Translations under genes and position numbers: made by a program
The notes under the pieces: model-generated
Told to the model about the DNA's origin: nothing
Databases searched by the model: none
What the model saw: only the letters and a program-made list of their open reading frames with translations
Assembly (NCBI GenBank): GCA_030949565.1
Contig: JAUZSK010000079.1
Span: forward strand, 44,735 to 108,734
From: Enterobacterales bacterium
GTDB taxonomy: Bacteria; Pseudomonadota; Gammaproteobacteria; Enterobacterales; Kangiellaceae
Length of the DNA: 64,000 nt
Direction of reading: 5' to 3'
Part shown: positions 44,702 to 57,285 of the stretch, piece by piece
How positions within the stretch are numbered: the first letter of the stretch is position 1
How the letters are laid out: each line of letters starts with the position of its first letter

Positions 44702-46292
44702 CTATTCAATTCCTTTGGTTTTAAGATAATCTTCGTAGTTTCCTTCAAAATGTACGATTCCCTTTTCGCTCATATCAAAAACTCGGGTCGCTAATGAAGA
44801 AACAAACTCTCGATCATGGGAGACAAAAATAAGCGTTCCTTCATAGTGCGTTAAAGCCAGATTTAATGCTTCGATCGATTCCATATCCATATGGTTAGTC
44901 GGCTCGTCCATTAGCAAAATATTAGGCTGCTGTTGGATTAACTTACCGAGAAGCATACGGCCTTTTTCACCACCGGATAATTTACTAACCGATTTTTTAA
45001 TATCATCTTGAGAAAATAACATACGCCCCAAAATTCCTCGAATTGCCTGCTCATCTTCGCCTTTACGACGCCATTGGTTCATCCATTCGTAAACCGACTG
45101 GTCTTGCGTAAAATGCTCGGTGTTATCTTGCCCATAGTAGCCAATGCTGGCGTTTTCTGACCATTTAACTTCACCCTTTTTAGCCGGTAATTCACCGACC
45201 AAGGTTTTTAACAAGGTGGTTTTACCAATTCCATTAGGACCGATGATGGCAACCTTCTCACCGACTTCAAGCATCAAGTTGAAATCTTTAAATAATAACT
45301 CATCATAACCGTTGGCGAGGTTTTCTAATTCCAAGGCTAATCTAAATAACTTCTTTTCCTGTTTAAAACGGATAAAAGGACTCACTCGGCTAGAAATTTT
45401 AACTTCCGCCAGCTCTATCTTTTCTAATCGCTTAGCACGAGAAGTTGCTTGTTTGGCTTTAGATGCATTAGCTGAAAAACGACTGACAAAGGATTGTAAT
45501 TCCGCTATTTCAGTCTTTTTCTTGGCATTTTCAGACATTAATCGTTCTCTTGCTTGGGTAGCTGCGATCATAAACTCATCATAATTACCAGGAAACAGGT
45601 TTATTTCACCAAAATCAAGATCCGCCATATGGGAACAAACACTGTTTAAGAAATGCCGATCATGAGAAATAATAATCATGGTGCAATGACGCTGTTTGAG
45701 GATATCTTCTAGCCAACGAATTGAGTTGATATCCAAATTATTGGTGGGCTCATCAAGTAGCATGATATCCGGTTCGGCAAACAAGACCTGCGCCAATAGA
45801 ACTCTTAATTTCCATCCGGGAGCCACTTCACTCATTGGCCCAAAGTGCTGTTCTTTGGGAATTTCGAGGCCTAGTAATAATTCACCGGCACGAGATTCAG
45901 CGGTGTAACCATCCATCTCAGCAAACTGAGTTTCCAAATCTGCCACCAACATACCTTCATCTTCGCTCATTTCAGGTAACGAATAAATGCGGTCACGCTC
46001 TTTTTTAACCTGCCACAATTCGCCATGCCCCATAATCACAGTGTCTATGACTGAAAAATCTTCATACGCAAACTGATCTTGACTTAAAACGCCAACTCTT
46101 TCATTGGGATCGGTCATGACCTGCCCAGCAGAAGGCTCAAGTGAACCGGAAAGAATTTTCATAAATGTGGACTTACCGCAACCGTTGGCGCCAATTAAGC
46201 CATAGCGATTACCCGAAGTAAATTTGATCGATATATTTTCAAAAAAGAGGTTTTACCCCAAATTGCATGGTGATGTTAGCGGTTGATATCAC
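44702..46292 (-). CDS. ABC-F family ATPase (YbiT-like), one apparent frameshift near 46245
   Basis: Two ABC domains ([15 protein letters not shown] / [25 protein letters not shown] / [10 protein letters not shown]); [16 protein letters not shown] recovered by removing a T from a T6 run. Confidence 0.93.
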
Positions 46293-46495
46293 AGTTTAAA
46301 GCCTTGAAAGAGGGTGAATAATTGAAATGGCGCAATGCCACTGACTCGCGGCGCGCATTTTATACTAATTAGCTTAAAAAGTAAGCATTAATTAACCTTG
46401 ACTGGTTGGTCTAGCGGACTAATTAGTCTATATCCCTTGATAAAAAAATTGCTATAATAACTCGTCGCCAATACAACATAAGCATAGAGCCACCT

Positions 46496-47217
46496 ATGAA
46501 GCCATTTAAATTCAATCAAATGCAGCAAAGCTTTAGTTTGCAAGATATCAAGCAACAGTTTGAAAATATGCACTTTTGTGTCGGCTTTGTCACCGCGATC
46601 GCCTCTTCACCGGAAATAGTACCGCCAGAAGAGTGGATTGCTCAGCTGGTTTTAAAGCAAGAGTCAGACATTCCGCGACAACAAGAGATAATGCCTTTCG
46701 ATGAAGCAGCAAGCGAATTAATCGAATGGTGGGACTACTGTATTTTAATTTTCGATAGTGGTGAAACACTCAATCTGCCAAACAAAATAGGTTTAACCCC
46801 CAAATTTAAGCCCAATAAGGCATTGTTAGACTTCTCAAAAGGTTATTTAGAAGCCTTCGATTGGTTATATGAGGGTGGAAATCGTTTTTACCGGAAGATG
46901 ATGATAATAATCAAGAAGCCATTCGCACTTTATCGGTGCTTAATTTTATCCTCACTCGCTTTATCGATGAACCGGCCATGGCGGAGCAAGAGCCTGAGCT
47001 TTACCAACAACTACCCGATACCAAAGGCTGTTTTGAAACCCTCGAAATGTTGGTTTCTGGGGTGGGTATGCTGGGACAAGATCTTGCCACTGATGCTCTA
47101 CTAGAACTCGATCAAATCGATGAGGAGCCGGTTGCAAATCCTTTCCGTAATGTCGGTAGAAATGACCAATGTCCCTGTGGCAGTGGCAAGAAATTTAAGA
47201 AGTGTTGTTTGCATTAG
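46496..47217 (+). CDS. UPF0149/YecA-type protein with C-terminal SEC-C motif, one apparent frameshift near 46890
   Basis: [23 protein letters not shown] at C-terminus; ORFs 46496-47104 and 46936-47217 are consecutive segments. Confidence 0.85.
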
Positions 47218-47473
47218 CAGTATTTAGCGGTTACATGGCAAGAAAGTAATGCTCGAAAGATGATATACGCCCCCCTTTTAAACTGTATCCTGTAAGATTA
47301 TCCTTTAATATTATTCGTCGGCATCTTTAGGCTGTGAAAATATTTGTTATTAAGGAATTTTTTTAATTTACGGGCATTCAGCTTAAACCTGTATCGCTCA
47401 ACCGCCTTACAAACTTTTGTTCACTTTCAATGGGGTATCTAACCGAGTACCTTAATTCTCTGCGTAGCGCAGC

Positions 47474-47821
47474 TTAGCCTCGAGGACCTCTATTATGCTG
47501 ACCATGCGTTGAACCACATTTATTATTTTGCAATTTATCAACCTCTTTTTTTGAATAGGCTTTGTTTCCAGCAAACTTTTTCTTAGCCCAAGCTTTACTC
47601 ACACATTTCCATTGACCTTGATTACTTTTAACTAAAAGTTTACCTTCCCTCCAACAGCCGCCAACACTAATTGAGTTATCTTCAGGATCTCTTTCCACAA
47701 TAATATCAATACCCGGAACTGGATCAACACTCGCATAAGCTATTCCAAACATTGGAATGGAAGGTGGGCTCAGCGCACTAATAGCCAGAATACACAATAG
47801 ACTAACCATCATTTTTTTCAT
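47474..47821 (-). CDS. hypothetical small exported protein
   Basis: 115 aa ORF with signal peptide MKKMMVSLLCILAISALSPP. Confidence 0.5.
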   Translation of the reverse strand: MKKMMVSLLCILAISALSPPSIPMFGIAYASVDPVPGIDIIVERDPEDNSISVGGCWREGKLLVKSNQGQWKCVSKAWAKKKFAGNKAYSKKEVDKLQNNKCGSTHGQHNRGPRG

Positions 47822-48010
47822 TGAAAAACTTCCAGATTAAGATAATAAGCAATGACTATATAACTAATCGGCAACAAATTCAATAATCAATTTCTGATCA
47901 GGAAACGCTCACTATCCGGCAGCTATTTTGAGATCGACAAGCTTATTAATCGGCATGGGAGGAATGACGCAAAGAGCATTCATATATTGGGTTAACAAGA
48001 CAGCGAGAAA

Positions 48011-49039
48011 TCAAGAATCAAGCAAATCGCCATTCTTAGATGGGTCTTTCAATCCAAAATGCTGGTAGGCTGATTGAGTAGCGACTCTTCCTTGGGGTGT
48101 GCGATGGATAAAACCTTGCTGTATAAGAAAAGGCTCAAGCACATCCTCTATGGTATCTCGCTCTTCGCTAATGGCTGCGGCTAACGAACTAAGGCCAACC
48201 GGGCCACCATCAAATTTATCAATGATGGCTAACAAGAGTTTACGGTCCATATTATCAAAACCCAGCATATCAACATCCAACAGATTTAAAGCCATATCTG
48301 AAATTTGCTGGTCGATGGCGCCATCGGCTTTAACTTCTGCATAATCCCTCACCCGCCGCAATAAACGATTAGCAATCCTTGGCGTTCCTCTTGAGCGCCT
48401 GGCAATTTCTTTAGCGCCTTGATGATCAATCGGTAGATTAACTATTTTGGCGGAACGTTCAACAATGCTAGTTAACTCATCGATGGTATAAAACTCTAGG
48501 CGTTGTACAATGCCGAAGCGATCGCGTAAGGGTGAGGTTAACAAACCCGCTCGTGTGGTTGCTCCCACCAGAGTAAAAGGTGGCAAATCCAGCTTAATCG
48601 AGCGAGCTGCAGGACCTTCACCAATCATGATATCCAGTTGATAATCTTCCATAGCCGGATATAGTATTTCTTCAACCACCGGACTTAATCGATGGATCTC
48701 GTCAATAAAAAGCACGTCATTTTCTTCCAAATTAGTCAATAACGCCGCTAAATCCCCAGCTTTTTCCAGTACCGGTCCGGAGGTATGACGAATATTCACC
48801 GACATTTCAGTGGCTATTATATTGGCTAGAGTGGTTTTCCCGAGGCCTGGAGGACCAAAAATTAGCACGTGATCCAATGCATCTTGGCGTTTCCGAGCTG
48901 CTTGAAAGGCAATATCCATCTGCGCGCAGACCTTTTCTTGGCCGATATAATCCACCAATGTTTTCGGGCGAATGGCTCGATCCACTTGCTCCTCAAAATT
49001 TTGAGAGGTTGAACTAATGATGCGATCAGTTTCTATCAT
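48011..49039 (-). CDS. ruvB: Holliday junction helicase RuvB
   Basis: [62 protein letters not shown]. Confidence 0.98.
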   Translation of the reverse strand: MIETDRIISSTSQNFEEQVDRAIRPKTLVDYIGQEKVCAQMDIAFQAARKRQDALDHVLIFGPPGLGKTTLANIIATEMSVNIRHTSGPVLEKAGDLAALLTNLEENDVLFIDEIHRLSPVVEEILYPAMEDYQLDIMIGEGPAARSIKLDLPPFTLVGATTRAGLLTSPLRDRFGIVQRLEFYTIDELTSIVERSAKIVNLPIDHQGAKEIARRSRGTPRIANRLLRRVRDYAEVKADGAIDQQISDMALNLLDVDMLGFDNMDRKLLLAIIDKFDGGPVGLSSLAAAISEERDTIEDVLEPFLIQQGFIHRTPQGRVATQSAYQHFGLKDPSKNGDLLDS

Positions 49040-49154
49040 TCGGTAGCAAATATCAAAAATGGTGTTTGTGTGAGTAGTATTCTAACGATAAAACAGGTCT
49101 TTGTGAATATTTATTTTAGCCTCTTTAACTCAAAGACTGACAATCAGCAACAAT

Positions 49155-49757
49155 CTACATATTTTTAAGTGCCAATCGAATTAATTGGGCGCTAGTTAGA
49201 TCCTTTTGCTCAACCTTGTTGATTGCCTTACTTGCCATTTGAGGCTTATAGCCCAGAGCCACCAAAGCGCTAATAGCTTCTTGAACCTGCTGATTATAGG
49301 ATTGACCGCTGGCAAGAGAAGAATCAGCGGCAATATCAGTGTCCTTTGCATCCCAATTTTTGAGTTTATCCTTAATTTCAATCATAAGCCGTTCCGCCGT
49401 TTTTTTGCCAACTCCCGGAATTTTAACCAGGGCTTGCGGCTCACCGGCATGGATATTATGCACAAACTCATCCACCGTCATCGCTGAAAGAATAGCGAGC
49501 GCTAACTTAGGACCCACACCACTGATTTTAATCACTTCGCGGAACAGCTTTCTCTCGTCTAGAGTATAAAAAGCATACAGTGAATGGGCATTTTCACTAA
49601 TTGATAAATGCGTATGTAAAACCACCGCTTGTCCCACCGCAGGTAGGCGGTAAATAGTATTCATCGGCGCTAAACATTCATATCCCACACCCTGCACATC
49701 GACTAGAATACCGGGCGCTTGGTTTTCAATGAGTGTTCCGCTTAATCGTCCAATCAT
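49155..49757 (-). CDS. ruvA: Holliday junction helicase RuvA
   Basis: MIGRLSGTLIENQAPGILVDVQGVGYE...GVGPKLALAILSAM...IPGVGKKTAERLMIE. Confidence 0.97.
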   Translation of the reverse strand: MIGRLSGTLIENQAPGILVDVQGVGYECLAPMNTIYRLPAVGQAVVLHTHLSISENAHSLYAFYTLDERKLFREVIKISGVGPKLALAILSAMTVDEFVHNIHAGEPQALVKIPGVGKKTAERLMIEIKDKLKNWDAKDTDIAADSSLASGQSYNQQVQEAISALVALGYKPQMASKAINKVEQKDLTSAQLIRLALKNM

Positions 49758-49812
49758 TAGGATCTCTTTTGCTTAGTTAAGGGTTCAATTTTTGCTTTGC
49801 CGGTTTGCGGCA

Positions 49813-50334
49813 TTAAGATTGCAGTCGGCCCCGGCTCACACGCTTTGCACCGGCTCTGTACAACGCACTTTTTAACGCATTACCGTGGCAAATTGCCACC
49901 GCTAATCCGTCTGCCGCATCAGCCTGAGGCGTATCACTTAAACCCAGTAGTTGGGTCACCATATGCTGTACTTGCGTTTTATCAGCGGCTCCCGTACCCA
50001 CCACCGCTTGTTTTATCTGGCGCGCAGAATATTCTGCGACCAGTAATGCGTGTTGTGCCATAGCCACCATGGCAACGCCTCGTGCTTGGCCTAATTTGAG
50101 TGCAGAGTCAGCATTTTTAGCCATAAAAACCTGCTCAATCGCGGCTTCTGATGGTTTATAGGTTTGCACAACTTCAGCAATACCGTCATAGATTTGATTT
50201 AGACGCTCACAAAGAGCGCCTTCTTTAATCTTAATACAACCACTCGCGATATATTGGATCTTCTGCCCTTGCATTTTAATCACACCAAAACCGGTGATAC
50301 GAGAGCCAGGATCAATGCCGAGAATTATTGACAC
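49813..50334 (-). CDS. ruvC: Holliday junction resolvase RuvC
   Basis: [16 protein letters not shown]...[22 protein letters not shown]...[12 protein letters not shown]. Confidence 0.97.
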   Translation of the reverse strand: MSIILGIDPGSRITGFGVIKMQGQKIQYIASGCIKIKEGALCERLNQIYDGIAEVVQTYKPSEAAIEQVFMAKNADSALKLGQARGVAMVAMAQHALLVAEYSARQIKQAVVGTGAADKTQVQHMVTQLLGLSDTPQADAADGLAVAICHGNALKSALYRAGAKRVSRGRLQS

Positions 50335-50373
50335 CTAGTTATCTCTTTAAAATTGAAAAGCGAATCATGGCCA

Positions 50374-51116
50374 TTAAAGCTGTTCATAAGCTTGTGCTGG
50401 AATATTCGCATTGCTGTAAACATTTTGCGTATCATCTAAATCTTCGAGCCGATCGATCAGTCGCAACACCTTAACCGCTGTATCCACGTCCAACTCTGCA
50501 TGAGTAGCCGGAAGCATGGCGACTTCAGCATCTTCGGCCTTTAAACCTTTAGCTTCTAAGGCTTCTTTAACCGTCATAAAATCTTCGGCAGCGGTCAACA
50601 CTTCAAACGAGCCATCCTCATGATTAATAATATCTTCAGCGCCCGTTTCGAGGGCTTGTTCCATTAGAGTATCTTCGTCCACCTCCGATGAAAAAATGAT
50701 TTGACCCTTTTTTTCAAATAAATAAGCCACTGAACCCGAGGTTGCTAGTTCACTACCCGCTTTAGTAAAAGCATGACGGACTTCCGCTACGGTTCGGTTT
50801 TTATTATCTGTCATACATTCAACCAAAATTGCACAACCGCCAGGACCGTAACCTTCGTAGGTCAGCTCATCCATCGGCTTACCGTCATCACCGCCGGCGC
50901 CGCGTTTTACCGCTTTTTCAACCGTATCTCGGGTCATATTGCCGCTCAACGCCTTATCAATCGCAGCTCGAAGACGCGGATTATTGTCTGGGTAGCGCCA
51001 CCGCTTTTGGCTGCCACCACGATTTCTCGTATAAATTTTGTAAACAACTTACCGCGTTTTGAATCTTGCGCCTTTTTACGATGTTGGATGTTTGCCCATT
51101 TGCTATGACCTGCCAT
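50374..51116 (-). CDS. yebC: YebC/PmpR family protein, one apparent frameshift near 50990
   Basis: [54 protein letters not shown]-terminal [10 protein letters not shown] recovered upstream. Confidence 0.94.
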
Positions 51117-51128
51117 AGTTTTATCTCC

Positions 51129-52908
<1,780 letters not shown>

Positions 52909-53239
52909 AATTAAACCTTATAAATTTGAAATAAACCGTGACCAGATTATTGGTCTGGAAAAACCGCGTATGTTACTGGATATAGGGCATAAAGTCATCT
53001 ATTCTAACTATTATGTGGGCTTTAAGCATGGACTCTTTTGCTGCTAAGTTGTGTATATTTTAACAAACCTATACCACCTAAGTTAGCCAATTGATTGACT
53101 ATTATTTGCTCAATTGTGCTAGGATTAAAACTCAAGATAGGTGACTTACTCATTTTTGTTGCCAAAATGATAAATAAAACCATGGCTATTCTGACTAGCT
53201 TATAAATTAACGCAACTTAACTGACTGTCTATTTATTTT

Positions 53240-54334
53240 ATGTTTCAAAAATTAGAGAAACAATTAATTGCTGGCTTTGATTTAGAAAAAAACCCTTTTC
53301 TATATCGTCGCTTAGTGATGACTACGGCACTGCTAGTCACGACACTATTTGTTTTTATCGCATTTATATTTATTAACTATTCAATGGGAAAGTATTTACT
53401 TTCTGTACTCGACACTCTGGTCGTTAGCGCAACCAGCGTTGCGCTTTACCAACTAGTAAGTAAGAAAAATCTTGAATTTGCGGCATCATTTGTCACCAGC
53501 ATTTTATTTGTTTTTATTGTTTTCTTCACCTACACCAATAAAAATGAAAACTTTGGGATTATTTGGACCCTCACTTACCCCTTATTTGTTATCCCTATTT
53601 TAGGTAGCCGTAATGGCTTGTTGCTGCTGCTTGTATTTTTTATGATCATTCTGCCTATGGCCTATCTGGGGATTGGCGAATGGGATCATGGATTGTGGAA
53701 TCGAACCGCTTTTTTAAGATATTTTATTGTGGTTATTTGTGTTTTCTTTACCGCCTATTTTTATGAATCATCATCCAACTCAGCCTATGACTCTTTAATT
53801 GAAAGCCAGAAAAAGGAACAAGATTATCTAAATATGCTCGAAAGTTTATCCGTCACAGATCAACTAACCAAGTTGAATAATCGTCGCTATTTTGATGACC
53901 AATTTGAAATTGAACACGAGAAAATCCTTCGCTATTCAAGTAAACTCAGTCTTATCATGGTGGATATTGACCATTTTAAACAGGTTAATGATGACTATGG
54001 TCACCAAACCGGTGATACGGTTTTACAAGAATTTTCGAGCCTTCTACTGTCACAAACAAGATCCACCGACCTTCTCTCTCGCTGGGGTGGTGAGGAGTTT
54101 ATGTTGCTATTGCCAGAAATTGACGTGACTAGCGCATCGCATATTGCAGAAAAACTGAGACAGGCGATTGAACAACACCGCTTTAGCCACCACAAAAAAT
54201 TAACAGCCAGCTTTGGTGTGGCCGAAGTTGAACCAAATATAGACTCCAAACGAGAAGCAATTCTCAACGTCGACTCTGCCCTCTATCAAGCCAAACAAGA
54301 AGGTCGCAATCGGGTGGTAATTTATCACAACTAG
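53240..54334 (+). CDS. membrane diguanylate cyclase (GGEEF)
   Basis: Multi-TM N-terminus; DQLTKLNNRRYFDDQF, VDIDHFKQVNDDYGHQTGD, RSTDLLSRWGGEEF (I-site RxxD present). Confidence 0.93.
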   Translation: MFQKLEKQLIAGFDLEKNPFLYRRLVMTTALLVTTLFVFIAFIFINYSMGKYLLSVLDTLVVSATSVALYQLVSKKNLEFAASFVTSILFVFIVFFTYTNKNENFGIIWTLTYPLFVIPILGSRNGLLLLLVFFMIILPMAYLGIGEWDHGLWNRTAFLRYFIVVICVFFTAYFYESSSNSAYDSLIESQKKEQDYLNMLESLSVTDQLTKLNNRRYFDDQFEIEHEKILRYSSKLSLIMVDIDHFKQVNDDYGHQTGDTVLQEFSSLLLSQTRSTDLLSRWGGEEFMLLLPEIDVTSASHIAEKLRQAIEQHRFSHHKKLTASFGVAEVEPNIDSKREAILNVDSALYQAKQEGRNRVVIYHN

Positions 54335-54406
54335 GAAATAGGCTATCAACTAAAATGAGATATTGCCGATAAGACATTAAGGAAGCCATCACACTTACAA
54401 TAAATT

Positions 54407-55519
54407 ATGCGTCTAAATTCTTTAAAAAGCTTGTTTCAACCGAGCCAACAATCTGCTGACTCCCCTGCTAGCGAAGATCCCTCTCATTATCGCCGTTATT
54501 TCTTGACGTCTATTTTACTAGTGATTGCGTTAGTTACATTTATTCTATTTATATTTATTAACTGGGCACTCGGTAAAATATCATTGGTTTACTTTGATAT
54601 GTTTGCCAGCAGCTTAATCACTGTCGCACTCTACTTTTTATGGGTTAAAAAAAATGTAGAGGTTGCCTCCTGTATCAGTAGTTTGATCGTGTTTTTGTTT
54701 TTACTGGCTTTTTCCTACATCAATCAAAGTGAGAGCTTTAGTCTTGCCTGGACTTTCTGTTTTCCACTATTTGTTATCCCCTTATTAGGCCTTAAACGCG
54801 GATGTCTTGTCATCGCTTTATTTTATACACTACTGACGCCCATGGTTTATTGGGGCATTGGCAAATGGGATTACGGACAATGGGATCAAGTTTCCTTTTT
54901 ACGTTTTATTTTAATCACTAGCATTATTATATTTATTGCCTATTTCTATGAATCCACCTCGCAAAAAGCCTTTAAAGCCATTGCTATAAATCGAAAAATA
55001 GAAAAACGCTATATGCGAGAGCTTGAAACCCATTCCTACACCGATCCGTTAACTCAACTCTATAATCGAAGATATTTTGAAGATCAATTTGAAGTCGAAT
55101 ATAATAAAATTGACCGCTACAAGAACTCATTTTGCCTCATTATGGTTGATATTGACCATTTTAAGTTAATCAATGATGAAAAGGGGCACCAAGTGGGTGA
55201 CTTGCTGCTGCAAGAGTTCTCCGCACTACTCACTACAAATACGCGAAGCAGTGATATCCTATGCCGCTGGGGTGGTGAAGAATTTATGCTTCTTCTTCCC
55301 AACAGTGACCGACAAAAAGCCCTTGCCATCGCCGAAAAGCTAAGAGAAAACACCCGTTTAGAAGTTTTTTCTTGCAATGTAAAAATGACCATCAGCTTAG
55401 GCTTAATCGAAGTTTCTAACACTGAATTGAGAAAAAGAAGCATTATGAATCGAGTTGACCAAGCTTTATACCAAGCGAAATCGACGGGTCGAAATAAGGT
55501 CGTTGTCGCATCACTTTAG
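54407..55519 (+). CDS. membrane diguanylate cyclase (GGEEF), tandem paralog
   Basis: Same architecture; DPLTQLYNRRYFEDQF, RSSDILCRWGGEEF. Confidence 0.93.
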   Translation: MRLNSLKSLFQPSQQSADSPASEDPSHYRRYFLTSILLVIALVTFILFIFINWALGKISLVYFDMFASSLITVALYFLWVKKNVEVASCISSLIVFLFLLAFSYINQSESFSLAWTFCFPLFVIPLLGLKRGCLVIALFYTLLTPMVYWGIGKWDYGQWDQVSFLRFILITSIIIFIAYFYESTSQKAFKAIAINRKIEKRYMRELETHSYTDPLTQLYNRRYFEDQFEVEYNKIDRYKNSFCLIMVDIDHFKLINDEKGHQVGDLLLQEFSALLTTNTRSSDILCRWGGEEFMLLLPNSDRQKALAIAEKLRENTRLEVFSCNVKMTISLGLIEVSNTELRKRSIMNRVDQALYQAKSTGRNKVVVASL

Positions 55520-55732
55520 CACTAACCTAAGTCTAATCGCTGGACTACAAAGTACCCATTAAATCAATCGATAAACCTTTTTTATTACTCGCCTTGGTGT
55601 TTATCCTATTTAATCTCGGAAGAAATACAGATACTTGCCGAAAAACTGGATTTTTTCTGATTTTTTGCCTATTTATAAGGTACTTACTTTAAAAACCTAT
55701 TTTATCAATCGATAGGCAACAAGGATTAGCTG

Positions 55733-56341
55733 ATGAGTCAAGATAACAATGCTGCCAACACCTTTATTTCGGTCGCTCATGTGGCGTCAGAGCTATTTAA
55801 GGCTCAGTCCATTGCAGAAGAGTTATCGATCACCTCCAAAAACGCTCGCGCTTTGGCGGTGCGAGCCGGATCGACCGCCGCCGGATTTAATGAAATTACT
55901 CGATTTATCGAAGGGTTATCAAAACTCACTATTGAAGCCGCCACCAGCGTCAACACAATTGCCATATCACAAACTAAAATTGCCGCTAATTTATTTAGGA
56001 CGCATGGTTTTATCGTGCGCTTGAACAAGGTCAATTACCAAGCTAAGGAAAATCAGCCTGATATTATTGACAATATTTTTCAAAAAGTTGATAGCGAGCG
56101 GAAACAGCTTGAAAGGAAAATATCTTCTAGCCTAAGAGAACTGATTGACCGTTTGGATGAGACAAAAATGGAACTTAGAGCAACCCAAGTGGTTTCGGTG
56201 GTTTCACGGGTTGAAGCATCTCGCGCCAGCGAAGAGTTTCAAGGCTCGTTAAACTCTGTGGCGGACAAAGTTTCTAGCGCCGGTAGTCGTATTAATAGTC
56301 ATTTAGAAACCGCTCGTAAACACTTGGCTCATTTGCAGTAG
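55733..56341 (+). CDS. soluble coiled-coil protein with MCP-signalling-domain-like segment
   Basis: SITSKNARALAVRAGSTAAGFNEITRFIEGLSKLTIEAATSVNTIAISQ resembles the MCP hairpin tip; no TM or ligand-binding domain. Confidence 0.6.
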   Translation: MSQDNNAANTFISVAHVASELFKAQSIAEELSITSKNARALAVRAGSTAAGFNEITRFIEGLSKLTIEAATSVNTIAISQTKIAANLFRTHGFIVRLNKVNYQAKENQPDIIDNIFQKVDSERKQLERKISSSLRELIDRLDETKMELRATQVVSVVSRVEASRASEEFQGSLNSVADKVSSAGSRINSHLETARKHLAHLQ

Positions 56342-56473
56342 AACTAGAACTTGAACTTGAACTTGACTTAGAGCTTGGCTTAGACCTAGAACAATTAACT
56401 AATAAAACTCAAACAAGTGGATTATTTTAGATATCAATTCAAATTGTCCCCTGACTAATTACAAGGAACTATT

Positions 56474-57211
56474 ATGAAAGCTATTTCACTCTACCAAAAA
56501 GGTAATCACAAATGGTATTGTTTTGGTCGTGACCCAGATCGCGATGAGAAAATCATCGATACCAATCAATATATGGTAATGAACGGTGAACAGAGCATTA
56601 TTTTAGATCCCGGTGGCATTGAATTATTTTCTCAGATGTTGACTTCGGTTCTTAGATATACCACTTTGGATGAAATCACGGCGCTATTTGCCTCACATCA
56701 AGATCCAGATATCATTTCATCGCTAGGTTTATGGGATCAATGTTTGCCTAAAGCGAAACTTTATTCTCCTTGGATCTGGGAATCTTTCTTAGCTCATTTT
56801 GGTATGAGCAATATAAAGTTTGAAGGTATACCGGATGAAGGTAGTAGTTTTCAATTAGGTAATACCAGCTTGCAGTTTATTCCCGCTCATTATCTACATT
56901 CCTCGGGAAACTTTAATGTCTATGATAAAGAAGCAAAGATATTGATGAGTGGCGATATAGGTGCTGCGCTAGACAAAGACGACGCACCCTTTTTTGTAGA
57001 AGATTTTGAGGCGCACATTCCTAAAATGGAATTTTTTCATCGCCGCTGGATGCCTTCGAATAAACCTAAGGATGATTGGATTGCAAGCGTCAGGAAACTT
57101 GATATCGAAATACTCGCACCGCAACATGGTGGACTATTTAAAGGCGAAATGGTTGGGCAGTTTCTTGACTGGTTTGAACGCTTAGACGTGGGTATTGCAC
57201 AAAATAAATAA
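56474..57211 (+). CDS. MBL-fold protein of FDP/ODP diiron type without flavodoxin domain
   Basis: ASHQDPDI, PAHYLHSSGNFNVYD, MSGDIGAAL, APQHGG keep the FDP diiron ligand pattern (HxDxD, H, D, H). Confidence 0.8.
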   Translation: MKAISLYQKGNHKWYCFGRDPDRDEKIIDTNQYMVMNGEQSIILDPGGIELFSQMLTSVLRYTTLDEITALFASHQDPDIISSLGLWDQCLPKAKLYSPWIWESFLAHFGMSNIKFEGIPDEGSSFQLGNTSLQFIPAHYLHSSGNFNVYDKEAKILMSGDIGAALDKDDAPFFVEDFEAHIPKMEFFHRRWMPSNKPKDDWIASVRKLDIEILAPQHGGLFKGEMVGQFLDWFERLDVGIAQNK

Positions 57212-57236
57212 CCCCCGATATCAAATAATTGGAAAT

Positions 57237-57263
57237 AAAAAAGAGCGGCTAACCGCTCTTTTT
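57237..57263. terminator. bidirectional intrinsic terminator between MBL gene and rlmB
   Basis: AAAAAGAGCGG-CTAA-CCGCTCTTTTT. Confidence 0.88.
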
Positions 57264-57285
57264 ATGGATAACATAGATAACTCTA

